DNA from: Rubrobacter sp.
Lineage (GTDB): Bacteria > Actinomycetota > Rubrobacteria > Rubrobacterales > Rubrobacteraceae
Assembly (NCBI GenBank): GCA_019247245.1
Contig: JAFAPF010000416.1
Location: 1 to 5,412, forward strand
Reading direction: 5' to 3'
Length of the DNA stretch: 5,412 nucleotides
Each line of letters opens with the position of its first letter. Positions within the stretch are counted from its first letter, which is position 1. Under the pieces are notes generated by a model, which did not search any database, was not told where the DNA came from, and saw only the letters and a program-made list of their open reading frames with translations. Shown here piece by piece: positions 1 to 5,412 of this stretch. The position numbers and the translations under genes are program-made.

Positions 1-2
1 TC

Positions 3-383
3 ACTCAAAACAATATTAGCTCGACTATCTGCACGAGAGGCTTTACCAAGCCAATTAGACCACCCGCCAGTTACACCAGCAAGCTCAAGCAGCAGCAGCT
101 TACCGATGAGAAACTACCAGGTAAGCCGGAGGACTATGAGGAAGATCATCTTATATCTTTGGAGCTTGGAGGGGCACCTCAAGACCCCCGCAACTTGTGG
201 CCAGAGCCGTGGGAGAGTCGCGGAAGCAAGCTTGCGTCTGCCGGGACAGGAGCCGAGAGCAAGGATAAGGTGGAGGATCAAACCAACAAGCTAGTTTGCT
301 CAGGGAAGATGAACTTGAGCGATGCACAGCAGAGAATAGCTGCCGACTGGCAGAAGCTGGGTAAGGATGAAGGAGTACTATAA
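3..383 (+). CDS. Small two-cysteine protein with HNH-like EDHLI/LGG/NLWP motifs, 5' partial
   Basis: The reading frame is open from the left edge to a TAA at 381-383, giving 126 visible residues; the start and any signal peptide lie outside the window. Numbering from the first full codon, I see TIC with C10, a GFTKPIRPPASYT stretch, YEEDHLI with D48-H49, ELGG at 54-57, NLWPEP from N64, a KDKVE helix, VCSG with C99, and a closing helix with SDAQQRIAADW. This order matches a widespread family of uncharacterised bacterial proteins, usually exported. The D-H...GG...N spacing resembles the beta-beta-alpha core of HNH nucleases, but the last histidine of that motif is not evident, so nuclease activity is inference only. 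C10 and C99 could form a disulfide, which fits export. The stretch between NLWPEP and KDKVE seems somewhat longer than usual. Codons 106-294 in another frame are a shadow. The family match is fairly sure; the function is unknown. Confidence 0.82.
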   Translation, partial: TQNNISSTICTRGFTKPIRPPASYTSKLKQQQLTDEKLPGKPEDYEEDHLISLELGGAPQDPRNLWPEPWESRGSKLASAGTGAESKDKVEDQTNKLVCSGKMNLSDAQQRIAADWQKLGKDEGVL

Positions 384-531
384 TTCGCTGGTACCATATT
401 AGCCATATACCTTTATGAGACCAGCCATAGCCTGTGCCGTATTCACCAGATATGCGTTAGGGTATAGATGCTTGCCAGAACGTCCCTACCAGCGCTCATG
501 CACCTAACTGCTATGACAAGCGTGTAGGTTG
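384..531. other. Convergent intergenic gap without a recognised terminator
   Basis: This gap separates the rightward HNH-like gene from the leftward acetyltransferase gene. I found no GC-rich hairpin followed by a T-run in either direction. The only notable structure is an 8-base inverted repeat, CGCTGGTA at 386-393 and TACCAGCG at 487-494, which would close a loop of 93 bases. It is too open to count as a terminator. Confidence 0.4.
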
Positions 532-1071
532 CTAGGAGTATTCGGGTTGTATCTCGACCTCAACATACTTAGCTCCCTTCTCTTTGCGCTCGCGCTCAGG
601 CAGATCGAGGCCTCGAAGAAGCTTCAACATTCCCGTATTCCTGCTCATTACCACCCCATAGAAGTACCGAATCCCTCTATCACGCGCCTCATCTAGCAGT
701 TGTTGAGTCAAATGCTGGCCTAAGCCACACCCTTGCCATTTATCCTCAACAAGGGCCGAGTACTCGGCTTGGTCTGTGCCTACTTCACGGTCGAAGCGTG
801 CCACCGCGATAATTTCACCTTGCTGGGCGGGATCCAGCGCGACTAATGCGAAGCGGTCTGTACCATCGACGTGAGCGAAATACTGAGCCTTCTCGTCGCT
901 CAGCTCCTCCATAGGACCAAAGAAACGCAGGTAGACCGTCTCTTTGCTGCAACGGCTGTGAAGTCGTTGCAGCGCAGAAGCGTCCTCGGGCTGGATAAGC
1001 CGAACGGGGACCCCTTGCCCGTCGTCTAGCGTGAGGAGTCGGGGCTCTTCTTGTCCCTTTGCTAACATCAT
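532..1071 (-). CDS. GNAT-family N-acetyltransferase
   Basis: The protein has 179 residues and a single GNAT domain (about 20-175). It should move an acetyl group from acetyl-CoA to an amine; the substrate cannot be read from the sequence. The acetyl-CoA-binding motif A is clear: a beta strand EYSALVED (103-110), the pyrophosphate loop Q113-G-C-G-L-G118, then a helix. RNTGMLKLL (144-152) is the motif B region, although the usual closing G-F is replaced by LDL. The early YLRFFGP segment (47-53) is shared with GNAT domains of the protein-lysine acetyltransferase (Pat-like) type, so a protein substrate is possible. Two ATGs stand in tandem at 1071 and 1068. The first forms ATGA with the stop of the upstream 86-codon gene. 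The second is better placed behind a weak AGGG, so 1068 may be the true start. It is the last gene of the leftward group. Family assignment is secure. Confidence 0.92.
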   Translation of the reverse strand: MMLAKGQEEPRLLTLDDGQGVPVRLIQPEDASALQRLHSRCSKETVYLRFFGPMEELSDEKAQYFAHVDGTDRFALVALDPAQQGEIIAVARFDREVGTDQAEYSALVEDKWQGCGLGQHLTQQLLDEARDRGIRYFYGVVMSRNTGMLKLLRGLDLPERERKEKGAKYVEVEIQPEYS

Positions 1072-1328
1072 GTCCCTAGAGTACTCAGGATCGAAGCATC
1101 ATTACCAAGCTTCGAGAGGCGGGTTTTTACCAAGACTCTCCCGAAAGCTCGTTTTGCAGCCCGCGTCACCACTTGCGGCGTACCCCACACCATGCGCGCC
1201 GCAACCTGCATCTCGTTTACGTGCGTCCTGGTCACACCTCGCGCAATCCGCCGCTCGTCGCCTTCTATGGCAGCGAGCACAACCTCAAGACACCCAGCCG
1301 CCCATTCGGTGAACTTTTCGTGGCACAT
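1068..1328 (-). CDS. Unrecognised small protein of 86 residues, coupled to the GNAT gene
   Basis: I do not recognise this family. The case for a real gene is its setting: a strong Shine-Dalgarno TAGGAGGT 10 bases before the ATG, a start 31 bases after the end of the cold-shock frame, and a TGA that overlaps the acetyltransferase ATG as ATGA. The product looks mostly alpha-helical and soluble. It has an N-terminal segment with two cysteines (C2, C13), an acidic-to-basic stretch around EGDERRIARG, a central VNEMQVAARMVW, and a basic C-terminal helix (VTRAAKRAFGRVLVKTRLSKL, slightly more than twenty residues, here split as VTRAAKRAFG and RVLVKTRLSKL). There is no signal peptide or membrane segment. 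A nucleic-acid or acetyl-acceptor role would fit the neighbours but is only a guess. Longer rightward open frames over the same bases lack motifs and ribosome sites and are treated as antisense shadows. Confidence 0.6.
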   Translation of the reverse strand: MCHEKFTEWAAGCLEVVLAAIEGDERRIARGVTRTHVNEMQVAARMVWGTPQVVTRAAKRAFGRVLVKTRLSKLGNDASILSTLGT

Positions 1329-1337
1329 GCTTTTCCT

Positions 1338-1345
1338 ACCTCCTA
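1338..1345 (-). promoter_or_regulatory. Ribosome binding site of the 86-codon gene
   Basis: On the minus strand this reads TAGGAGGT. The GGAGG core lies 10 bases before the ATG at 1328. It is the main evidence that the unknown small frame is translated, and its spacing equals that of the cold-shock gene upstream. Confidence 0.7.
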
Positions 1346-1359
1346 CTCGGGATGGACTT

Positions 1360-1566
1360 CTAGACCTCGGAGACGTTCTTCGCCTCCAGGCCCTCCTAGC
1401 CCCAGGCGGCAGCGTAGGTCACCTGAGCACCGTTCTCGAGGGGCTTGGATTCCTTGCCTCCCGCTATGTCATTATGGTGCACGAGGACTTTCGTGGCCTC
1501 ATCGTCCGGCACGATAAAGCCGTAGCCCAGAGCAGCGCTATACCACTTGATCTTTCCTCGGGCCAT
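1360..1566 (-). pseudogene. Cold-shock-domain protein gene interrupted by an in-frame TAG
   Basis: From the ATG at 1566 the frame gives a cold-shock (CspA-type) domain: GKIKWYS (4-10), an RNP-1-like LGYGFI (13-18) with Tyr for the first Phe, and an RNP-2-like VLVHHNDI (27-34). Such proteins bind single-stranded RNA or DNA and act as RNA chaperones in the cytoplasm. After 56 codons (AAAWG) there is a TAG at 1396-1398. In the same frame the family's normal ending follows, EGLEAKNVSEV, and then a second TAG at 1360-1362. The full length would be 68 codons, normal for the family. The stop replaces a position that is usually Lys or a similar residue, so one base change explains it. The last beta strand would be lost from the 56-residue product. 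It may be a recent pseudogene, a shortened protein, a read-through case or a sequence error. The start is fixed by a strong ribosome site. It appears to be the first gene of the leftward group. Confidence 0.85.
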
Positions 1567-1575
1567 ATGCGCAAG

Positions 1576-1584
1576 CCCTCCTTT
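1576..1584 (-). promoter_or_regulatory. Ribosome binding site of the cold-shock gene
   Basis: The minus strand reads AAAGGAGGG. The GGAGG core is 10 bases before the ATG at 1566. Its near-consensus quality supports the chosen start and suggests the gene is, or recently was, strongly translated. Confidence 0.75.
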
Positions 1585-1619
1585 CTTAAGGATTGCACCC
1601 TACGATATCCACTACGTGT

Positions 1620-1646
1620 ATTCTGCACATATATTCTATTTGTCAA
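1620..1646 (-). promoter_or_regulatory. Putative sigma-70-type promoter of the cold-shock/orf86/GNAT group
   Basis: A perfect -35 hexamer TTGACA lies at 1646-1641 on the minus strand. The best -10 is CAGAAT at 1625-1620 (four of six matches, keeping the key A and T) with a short 15-base spacer. GAATAC at 17 bases is better spaced but matches poorly. Transcription would then begin about 45 bases before the cold-shock ATG. The perfect -35 and its position are seen; promoter function is inferred. Confidence 0.45.
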
Positions 1647-2080
1647 GGGCGGAACACGTTTGTCTCACGGTCCGGTTACGAGGAATACCCGATGTTGTGG
1701 TTATGAGAAGCTCTGCGTCAGGATGTTGGGCTACAAGGGTAATTTTTATAAAGCTGGGAAAGCTCTGCTCCCAACGTGTTGCGCCGGTGGATAAAGATGC
1801 GAGAAGGTGCATACGTTCCGTGCTTAGAAGGCGCTGCATCAAAAATCACCGGGCTTGTTGGAAAACGCGGGCCTGATACTTCTGGCCTTCGTCCAGGGGC
1901 TTGAAACCTCAGTTTTCTAGTGTTACACGCTGGTATTTGAATATTTTCGCCGCCTTTTAACCCGCTACGGGTCCCGTAATGACATTTCCATCAGGCTCGA
2001 CCGTTTTTAAGTCACTTACCTCTCTCCTCTTGAGTCTCCGGGTTTTCTTTATACTCGTGTGTATAGCCCCAGCATCAGTA
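1647..2080. other. Gene-free region between the glycosyltransferase gene and the cold-shock promoter
   Basis: Several open frames cross these bases on both strands, but none has a convincing ribosome site, a recognisable motif or plausible composition. I found no tRNA-like cloverleaf. On the minus strand this is the 3' flank of the glycosyltransferase gene, yet no hairpin with a T-run is present to end its transcript. Short symmetrical elements occur at 1960-1978. A 9-base direct repeat, AAGCTCTGC at 1708-1716 and 1760-1768, is within chance expectation. Confidence 0.45.
1960..1978. repeat. Overlapping GC-rich palindromes
   Basis: TACGGG-T-CCCGTA (1966-1978) is a 13-base perfect palindrome around one central base, the shape of a dimeric repressor site. 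It overlaps ACCCG-CTA-CGGGT (1960-1972), which could form a 5-base-pair hairpin. Neither is followed by a T-run, so an intrinsic terminator is unlikely. The site lies about 320 bases upstream of the cold-shock promoter and about 100 bases past the glycosyltransferase stop. No function can be assigned. Confidence 0.4.
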
Positions 2081-4276
2081 CTACTGGCCTTTCGCACCGC
2101 AGTCATAGAGTATCTGCGCCCTCATCATCCCGGTACCTATTCCCCCCTCCTGATCGGAGCTAGATGACGACTGCCACAGCTCCTGAGGAACCTGTTCACA
2201 GTTATCCTGCACCCAGTCGGTCGGCTCGTTCTGTAAAAAGCTACGCCCGCCACTTAGAAAATCTTCTAGGGCTTGCTGCTGACTAGATGACTGGGAGGAG
2301 GCATATTCGGACATCATCTCTCCCATGCGCTTCATATCTGGGACCAGGAAGAAGCGCAAGGCCCCTTCGTCCACCAGCCTAGTAACCTCATCGCTGGTAA
2401 GGACCGGATCGCGGCCTATGAACCCACCGAGTGCGATTACGGGATCAGGCTCATTTGCATTCAGGATGATCGGAGATGCGCTCATAGCGTTAGTGGTAGC
2501 AACTAAATACTTGGCATCGTCCCGGTTGGCCCGCAGGTAGTTTATCAGCGCAGGGTCGACGTCACTACCGAAACCCTCACCACGTCCACCACTTTGGCTA
2601 CCCATAGGGCCAACACCTGGAGGCCCGCCCCAGGACGATCCTTGGACGGTCTGAGGACCGGCAGCCGGCAGCATTGCGTTCCCCTGCCATACAGTATATG
2701 CGGCCCAAACCGTAGGGGCGATGAGGAGGGCCAATATGCCTACAACTCCTACGCTCGCTGCATAATTGCTCACCTTTGGCCTTGGTCTCAGACGCAGAAC
2801 TATCAGTGTCACCGCCGCAACCAGGCACAATCCCATAATGGCGGGCGGCAGCCAGCGGCTCCAATCCTCATCGTAGTAATCCAGGACGATGTAGGTTTGT
2901 AGGGCAGCCATGCCTAGAAGAGTCAGGGGCAAAAGCCACCCACGCCAGCCCACTCTCCGGTAATCGCTCCATAGCGCTACTACCCCTACACCCACGAGTG
3001 CCGCTATGGCCGGGGCGAGCATCACCATATAGTAGCGGTGAAACATACCGGCGACGCTGAAGAACACAGCCATCGTAAGCAGCCACATCCCCCAGAGTAC
3101 TAGTGCTCCTTGGCGCTGGTCGAGCGAGAGTAGAGGAAGGTTCTTCAAGAAGGAGACTACCCTCAAGAACCACCGCCTCCATAGCCGAAGTCCTTGAGGA
3201 GGTTGCTGGTCAAACGGCAGCCGAGGGCGATTTTGCCAGCTAACTACCAGCAGGCCTACAACGGCCAGCGGCAAAAGCCACCCTATCTGTCCAGCGAGTT
3301 GCTCGTCGAAGAGCCTCAAAGGTCCGGCCTCGCCGGTCTCGCGAGCGCCAAACGGACCGAACCCTCCACCCCCCGGAGCATCTCCTTGCAGAGCAGACCC
3401 TTGTTGCTCAGGCTGTTCCTCACTTACAGGCGCGCCTCCCCTCCATCCCAACAGGCGGTTTGCACCGTTGTAGCCAAAGGCCAAGTCCAGTTCTGAATTG
3501 CTGGAGCTGGAGCCTACATAGGGACGCTGGTCAGTAGGCGTGAGATCTACCGCCACCGCCCAAGACAGCGACACCACCAACAGCACAACCGTAGCAACCC
3601 CAAGGTGCACGAAGCGTCGCCACCAGCTCACAGGAGCAACAAGATACAACAAATATAAAGCGGGCAAGACTAGGTAAGCTTCAAGCATCTTTATGTTGAA
3701 GCCTAAACCCACCAGGAAAACTCCTACAAGCAGCCAACGTAGCCGCCCACTGTTCACAGCTCGGATAACCGCCCATGCCGCGACCAGTACTGTTAACACT
3801 AGCAAACCGTCAGAATTGTTAGTGCGCTCGACCGCAATGGCGATAGGAGTTACAGCAAACACCAGCGCGGCTAGTATCCCAGCGACCGGTCCAAACGTAT
3901 TGCGCACCAGATGGTAGAGCAGCGCAGCAGAGAGGACCCCCGCTAAAGCCTGAGGAAGCAAGAGGCTCCAGCCGTGGAAGCCGAACAACTCAGCACTTGC
4001 TGCCTGGATCCACAGCCCTAAGGGAGGCTTATCTACTGTCACGAACCCTGCATCAAAGGAGACGAAGAAGAAGTTGTGCCAGCTAGTGAGCATGTCCTTG
4101 ACAGCTGCAGCATAGTAGGCGTTGCCGTAGCCCAAGTCCGTCAGGCGGAACAGGTTCAAGAAGGCTGAAAGTATCAGGACCGCAATCAGGGCGAGCCGGT
4201 GCCACGAAGCGTTGTGCTCCGATGTGCGTACCCCATCGGCCACGGTATTACGTTTCTGGGTTAGCTCCTCGGTCAT
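2081..4276 (-). CDS. YkcB-type GT39 membrane glycosyltransferase
   Basis: This complete protein of 731 residues belongs to the GT39/ArnT/PMT clan, in the subgroup of Bacillus YkcB. Such enzymes take a sugar from a polyprenyl-phosphate carrier and transfer it to an envelope acceptor on the outer face of the membrane; the sugar and acceptor are unknown here. A cytoplasmic tail (1-27) is followed by about 13 membrane segments between 28 and 528. The first large outer loop holds YGNAYYAAAVK (50-60), SWHNFFFVSFDAG (65-77) and VDKPPLGLW (81-89). ERTNNSDGL (150-158) is the conserved ARTNNPD-like motif. A Ser/Gly/Gln-rich loop spans about 255-320 and another about 535-570. The C-terminal domain (572-731) carries YLVAT, ALGGFIGRDPVLT (615-627), WVQDNC and LYDC; C693 and C726 could pair. 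The length is normal for the subgroup. The start is supported by AAAGGAAT six bases upstream. It follows another GT39-like gene in the same direction after about 150 bases, suggesting an envelope glycosylation locus. Confidence 0.95.
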   Translation of the reverse strand: MTEELTQKRNTVADGVRTSEHNASWHRLALIAVLILSAFLNLFRLTDLGYGNAYYAAAVKDMLTSWHNFFFVSFDAGFVTVDKPPLGLWIQAASAELFGFHGWSLLLPQALAGVLSAALLYHLVRNTFGPVAGILAALVFAVTPIAIAVERTNNSDGLLVLTVLVAAWAVIRAVNSGRLRWLLVGVFLVGLGFNIKMLEAYLVLPALYLLYLVAPVSWWRRFVHLGVATVVLLVVSLSWAVAVDLTPTDQRPYVGSSSSNSELDLAFGYNGANRLLGWRGGAPVSEEQPEQQGSALQGDAPGGGGFGPFGARETGEAGPLRLFDEQLAGQIGWLLPLAVVGLLVVSWQNRPRLPFDQQPPQGLRLWRRWFLRVVSFLKNLPLLSLDQRQGALVLWGMWLLTMAVFFSVAGMFHRYYMVMLAPAIAALVGVGVVALWSDYRRVGWRGWLLPLTLLGMAALQTYIVLDYYDEDWSRWLPPAIMGLCLVAAVTLIVLRLRPRPKVSNYAASVGVVGILALLIAPTVWAAYTVWQGNAMLPAAGPQTVQGSSWGGPPGVGPMGSQSGGRGEGFGSDVDPALINYLRANRDDAKYLVATTNAMSASPIILNANEPDPVIALGGFIGRDPVLTSDEVTRLVDEGALRFFLVPDMKRMGEMMSEYASSQSSSQQQALEDFLSGGRSFLQNEPTDWVQDNCEQVPQELWQSSSSSDQEGGIGTGMMRAQILYDCGAKGQ

Positions 4277-4280
4277 ATCA

Positions 4281-4288
4281 ATTCCTTT
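4281..4288 (-). promoter_or_regulatory. Ribosome binding site of the YkcB-type gene
   Basis: The minus strand reads AAAGGAAT, with the AGGA core six bases before the ATG at 4276. It settles the start, because the membrane protein's short cytoplasmic tail begins here and no better in-frame start lies upstream. Confidence 0.6.
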
Positions 4289-4323
4289 ATGTATGGATAA
4301 GCATAGAACAAGAGGAACACTAA

Positions 4324-4329
4324 ACTATA
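4324..4329 (-). promoter_or_regulatory. Possible -10 box for the YkcB-type gene
   Basis: The minus strand shows TATAGT, five of six matches to the -10 consensus, about 50 bases before the ATG. The best -35 at an 18-base spacer is CACACA, only three of six matches. The 153-base gap to the gene upstream leaves room for a separate promoter, but transcription from further upstream is equally possible. Confidence 0.25.
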
Positions 4330-4429
4330 AATCTTCTTGCGGCTTTCTGTGTGCTTAGGCTTAGCCTGGCTTACTTTAGCGATTGCGCCTCTCTTGTCTC
4401 TCTGAGCAAAATATAGGCTTCATGTTTAA

Positions 4430-5412
4430 TCATTTATTGAGAAGGTTCTTTACGAGGACCCACCAAGGACCTATCTTTTCCATGTGATAGTGGGCATTTA
4501 CCCAAGTCCATAGCTCCGCATTGTGCTCAGTTGTGGCCTCTGCGCCGGGCAACAAGGACTGTCCTTCGCCGAAGAAGGTGAGTACATTGTATGCCTCAAG
4601 CCCTCGAAGCCACCCTTCGAATCCTCCCGGCTCTTTAGCATCGATATAGCGGTCGATCCCTGCGGTGATGAAGAGGTAGGGGTTGGGATTCTTCCGGTGA
4701 AGAAGCACTAGAACCTGCGGCGAATTTATGGAGGCTATCGCTTCGTCTTCTCCAAACCTGTTCTCTATCTCTAACGCTCCTTCCCTCTGCTGGCTCAGGC
4801 GTATGTTCGTGCCCAAGAGTTGATGAGCCGCAATGGGATTGATATCTAAAGTGTTTGCTATAGCCACCCCTAAAAGGGCCACGCCCAAAAGCGCGCCAAC
4901 GAATTTTGGGGCTTTGGCGTAGTAGATCATAGAAGCCAGAAAGCTCCCAAACCCGACAGCTGCATATGGAAGGTAGACGTAGAAGTCATCGCTTAACTGA
5001 AAATCCAATAGAGCCCACAAAAAAGGAGCCGGGAAAGAAAGAAGGATCGGGGCGACGCGGTATTGGTACGGCCTCAGAAAGTAGAGGCGAAAGATCATAA
5101 CCAGGCCGATCACAATCGGCACTAGCATCGTGCTGTACGCCAAAACAACGTTGCTTATCGGTTCCCACAAGTTTGAGGGATCTGACAACGCCCTGAAAAT
5201 GAGCGGTGTCGTCGTATATGCCCCTCGCTGGAGGTACCGGGCGTTGAAGAGAACCACTCCGTCCAGAAGGTCTTCCAAAGCTCCATGGTGATAGAAGTAC
5301 GCGCCGACGGCCACAAGTGGCGTTATTACCCCAACCGAGGCACGAAGCACGGCGCCACGGCGCTCTTCTTTGGGCCGCGTAACGGCCAGAACCAAGGTTA
5401 CTACGGAGAAGA
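4430..5412 (-). CDS. GT39-like multi-membrane glycosyltransferase, C-terminal part
   Basis: The frame is open across the right edge and ends at a TGA at 4430-4432, giving 326 visible residues. The TTG at 5395 is not a credible start, because hydrophobic in-frame sequence (FSVVT) precedes it and the catalytic N-terminal half of such proteins would lie beyond the window. Counting from the first full codon, I see about six hydrophobic segments (1-10, 23-39, 90-112, 118-136, 143-164, 170-187), then a soluble C-terminal domain (about 190-326). HHGALEDLLDGVVLFNARYLQ is the helix-loop typical of large PMT/GT39-like proteins (G...DF/LLDG...FN.RY). The tail contains SPQVLVLLHRKNPNPYLF and GGFEGWLRGLEAYNVL, a pattern seen in the outer domain of these enzymes. 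The donor-binding motifs are not in view, so the exact family and acceptor are uncertain. It is the likely functional partner of the downstream YkcB-type gene. Confidence 0.8.
   Translation of the reverse strand, partial: FSVVTLVLAVTRPKEERRGAVLRASVGVITPLVAVGAYFYHHGALEDLLDGVVLFNARYLQRGAYTTTPLIFRALSDPSNLWEPISNVVLAYSTMLVPIVIGLVMIFRLYFLRPYQYRVAPILLSFPAPFLWALLDFQLSDDFYVYLPYAAVGFGSFLASMIYYAKAPKFVGALLGVALLGVAIANTLDINPIAAHQLLGTNIRLSQQREGALEIENRFGEDEAIASINSPQVLVLLHRKNPNPYLFITAGIDRYIDAKEPGGFEGWLRGLEAYNVLTFFGEGQSLLPGAEATTEHNAELWTWVNAHYHMEKIGPWWVLVKNLLNK

Noticed and set aside
106..294. A 62-codon rightward frame starting at an ATG near the left edge
   Set aside because: It overlaps, out of frame, the partial gene at 3-383 that carries the family motifs EDHLI, ELGG and NLWPEP.
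1396..1398. TAG as a recoded codon such as pyrrolysine
   Set aside because: TAG also ends the GNAT, YkcB-type and cold-shock frames as an ordinary stop, so general recoding is not supported; a nonsense change or sequence error is simpler.
1752..1775. TGGGA...TCCCA hairpin as a terminator of the glycosyltransferase transcript
   Set aside because: Only five pairs form, and the minus strand continues GCTTTATAAAAA rather than with a T-run; it also lies more than 300 bases past the stop.
1192..1794. A 200-codon rightward open frame across the cold-shock and 86-codon genes
   Set aside because: It runs antisense to a frame with clear cold-shock motifs and to a gene with a strong ribosome site; its own product has no motif and no ribosome site, and it crosses the promoter-like TTGACA.
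1636..1842. A 68-codon leftward open frame ending in ALDK
   Set aside because: It ends inside the TTGACA promoter element, has no clear ribosome site and no recognisable motif.
2868..3496. Open frames of about 100 codons on both strands inside the YkcB-type gene
   Set aside because: They are shadows of a well-conserved 731-residue protein; their translations are rich in Arg, Ser and Pro without motifs.
4357..4367. AGGCT-T-AGCCT palindrome between the two glycosyltransferase genes as a terminator
   Set aside because: The loop is one base and no T-run follows in either direction; the palindrome is short enough to be chance.

Overview
The window is a moderately GC-rich bacterial sequence. Its gene set suggests an actinobacterium or another high-GC Gram-positive, possibly Rubrobacter-like. 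The hints are a YkcB-type membrane glycosyltransferase, a VHH-type cold-shock protein and an EDHLI/LGG/NLWP secreted-type protein. This placement rests on family resemblance only and is weak.

Layout: (1) At 3-383 on the plus strand lies the C-terminal part of a gene that enters from the left edge. It encodes a small two-cysteine protein with an HNH-like D-H...GG...N pattern. (2) A convergent, gene-free gap of about 150 bases follows. (3) At 1646-532 on the minus strand lies a compact apparent operon: a promoter-like TTGACA, a cold-shock-domain gene interrupted by an in-frame TAG near its end, a small unrecognised 86-codon gene with a strong Shine-Dalgarno, and a GNAT acetyltransferase whose ATG overlaps the preceding stop as ATGA. 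(4) About 430 bases (1647-2080) hold no gene I can support, only short palindromes. (5) At 4276-2081 on the minus strand lies a complete 731-residue YkcB-type GT39 polytopic glycosyltransferase. (6) At 5412-4430 on the minus strand lies the C-terminal part of a second multi-membrane, GT39-like protein that runs off the right edge.

Working together: the two membrane proteins sit in tandem and both end in an apparently extracytoplasmic domain, so they look like part of a cell-envelope glycosylation locus using lipid-linked sugars. The cold-shock/orf86/GNAT group looks like one transcription unit, and its overlap suggests translational coupling. I see no tRNA, rRNA, CRISPR array, insertion sequence or phage gene. 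I found no clearly new system; the interrupted cold-shock gene and its coupled unknown partner are the most interesting points.
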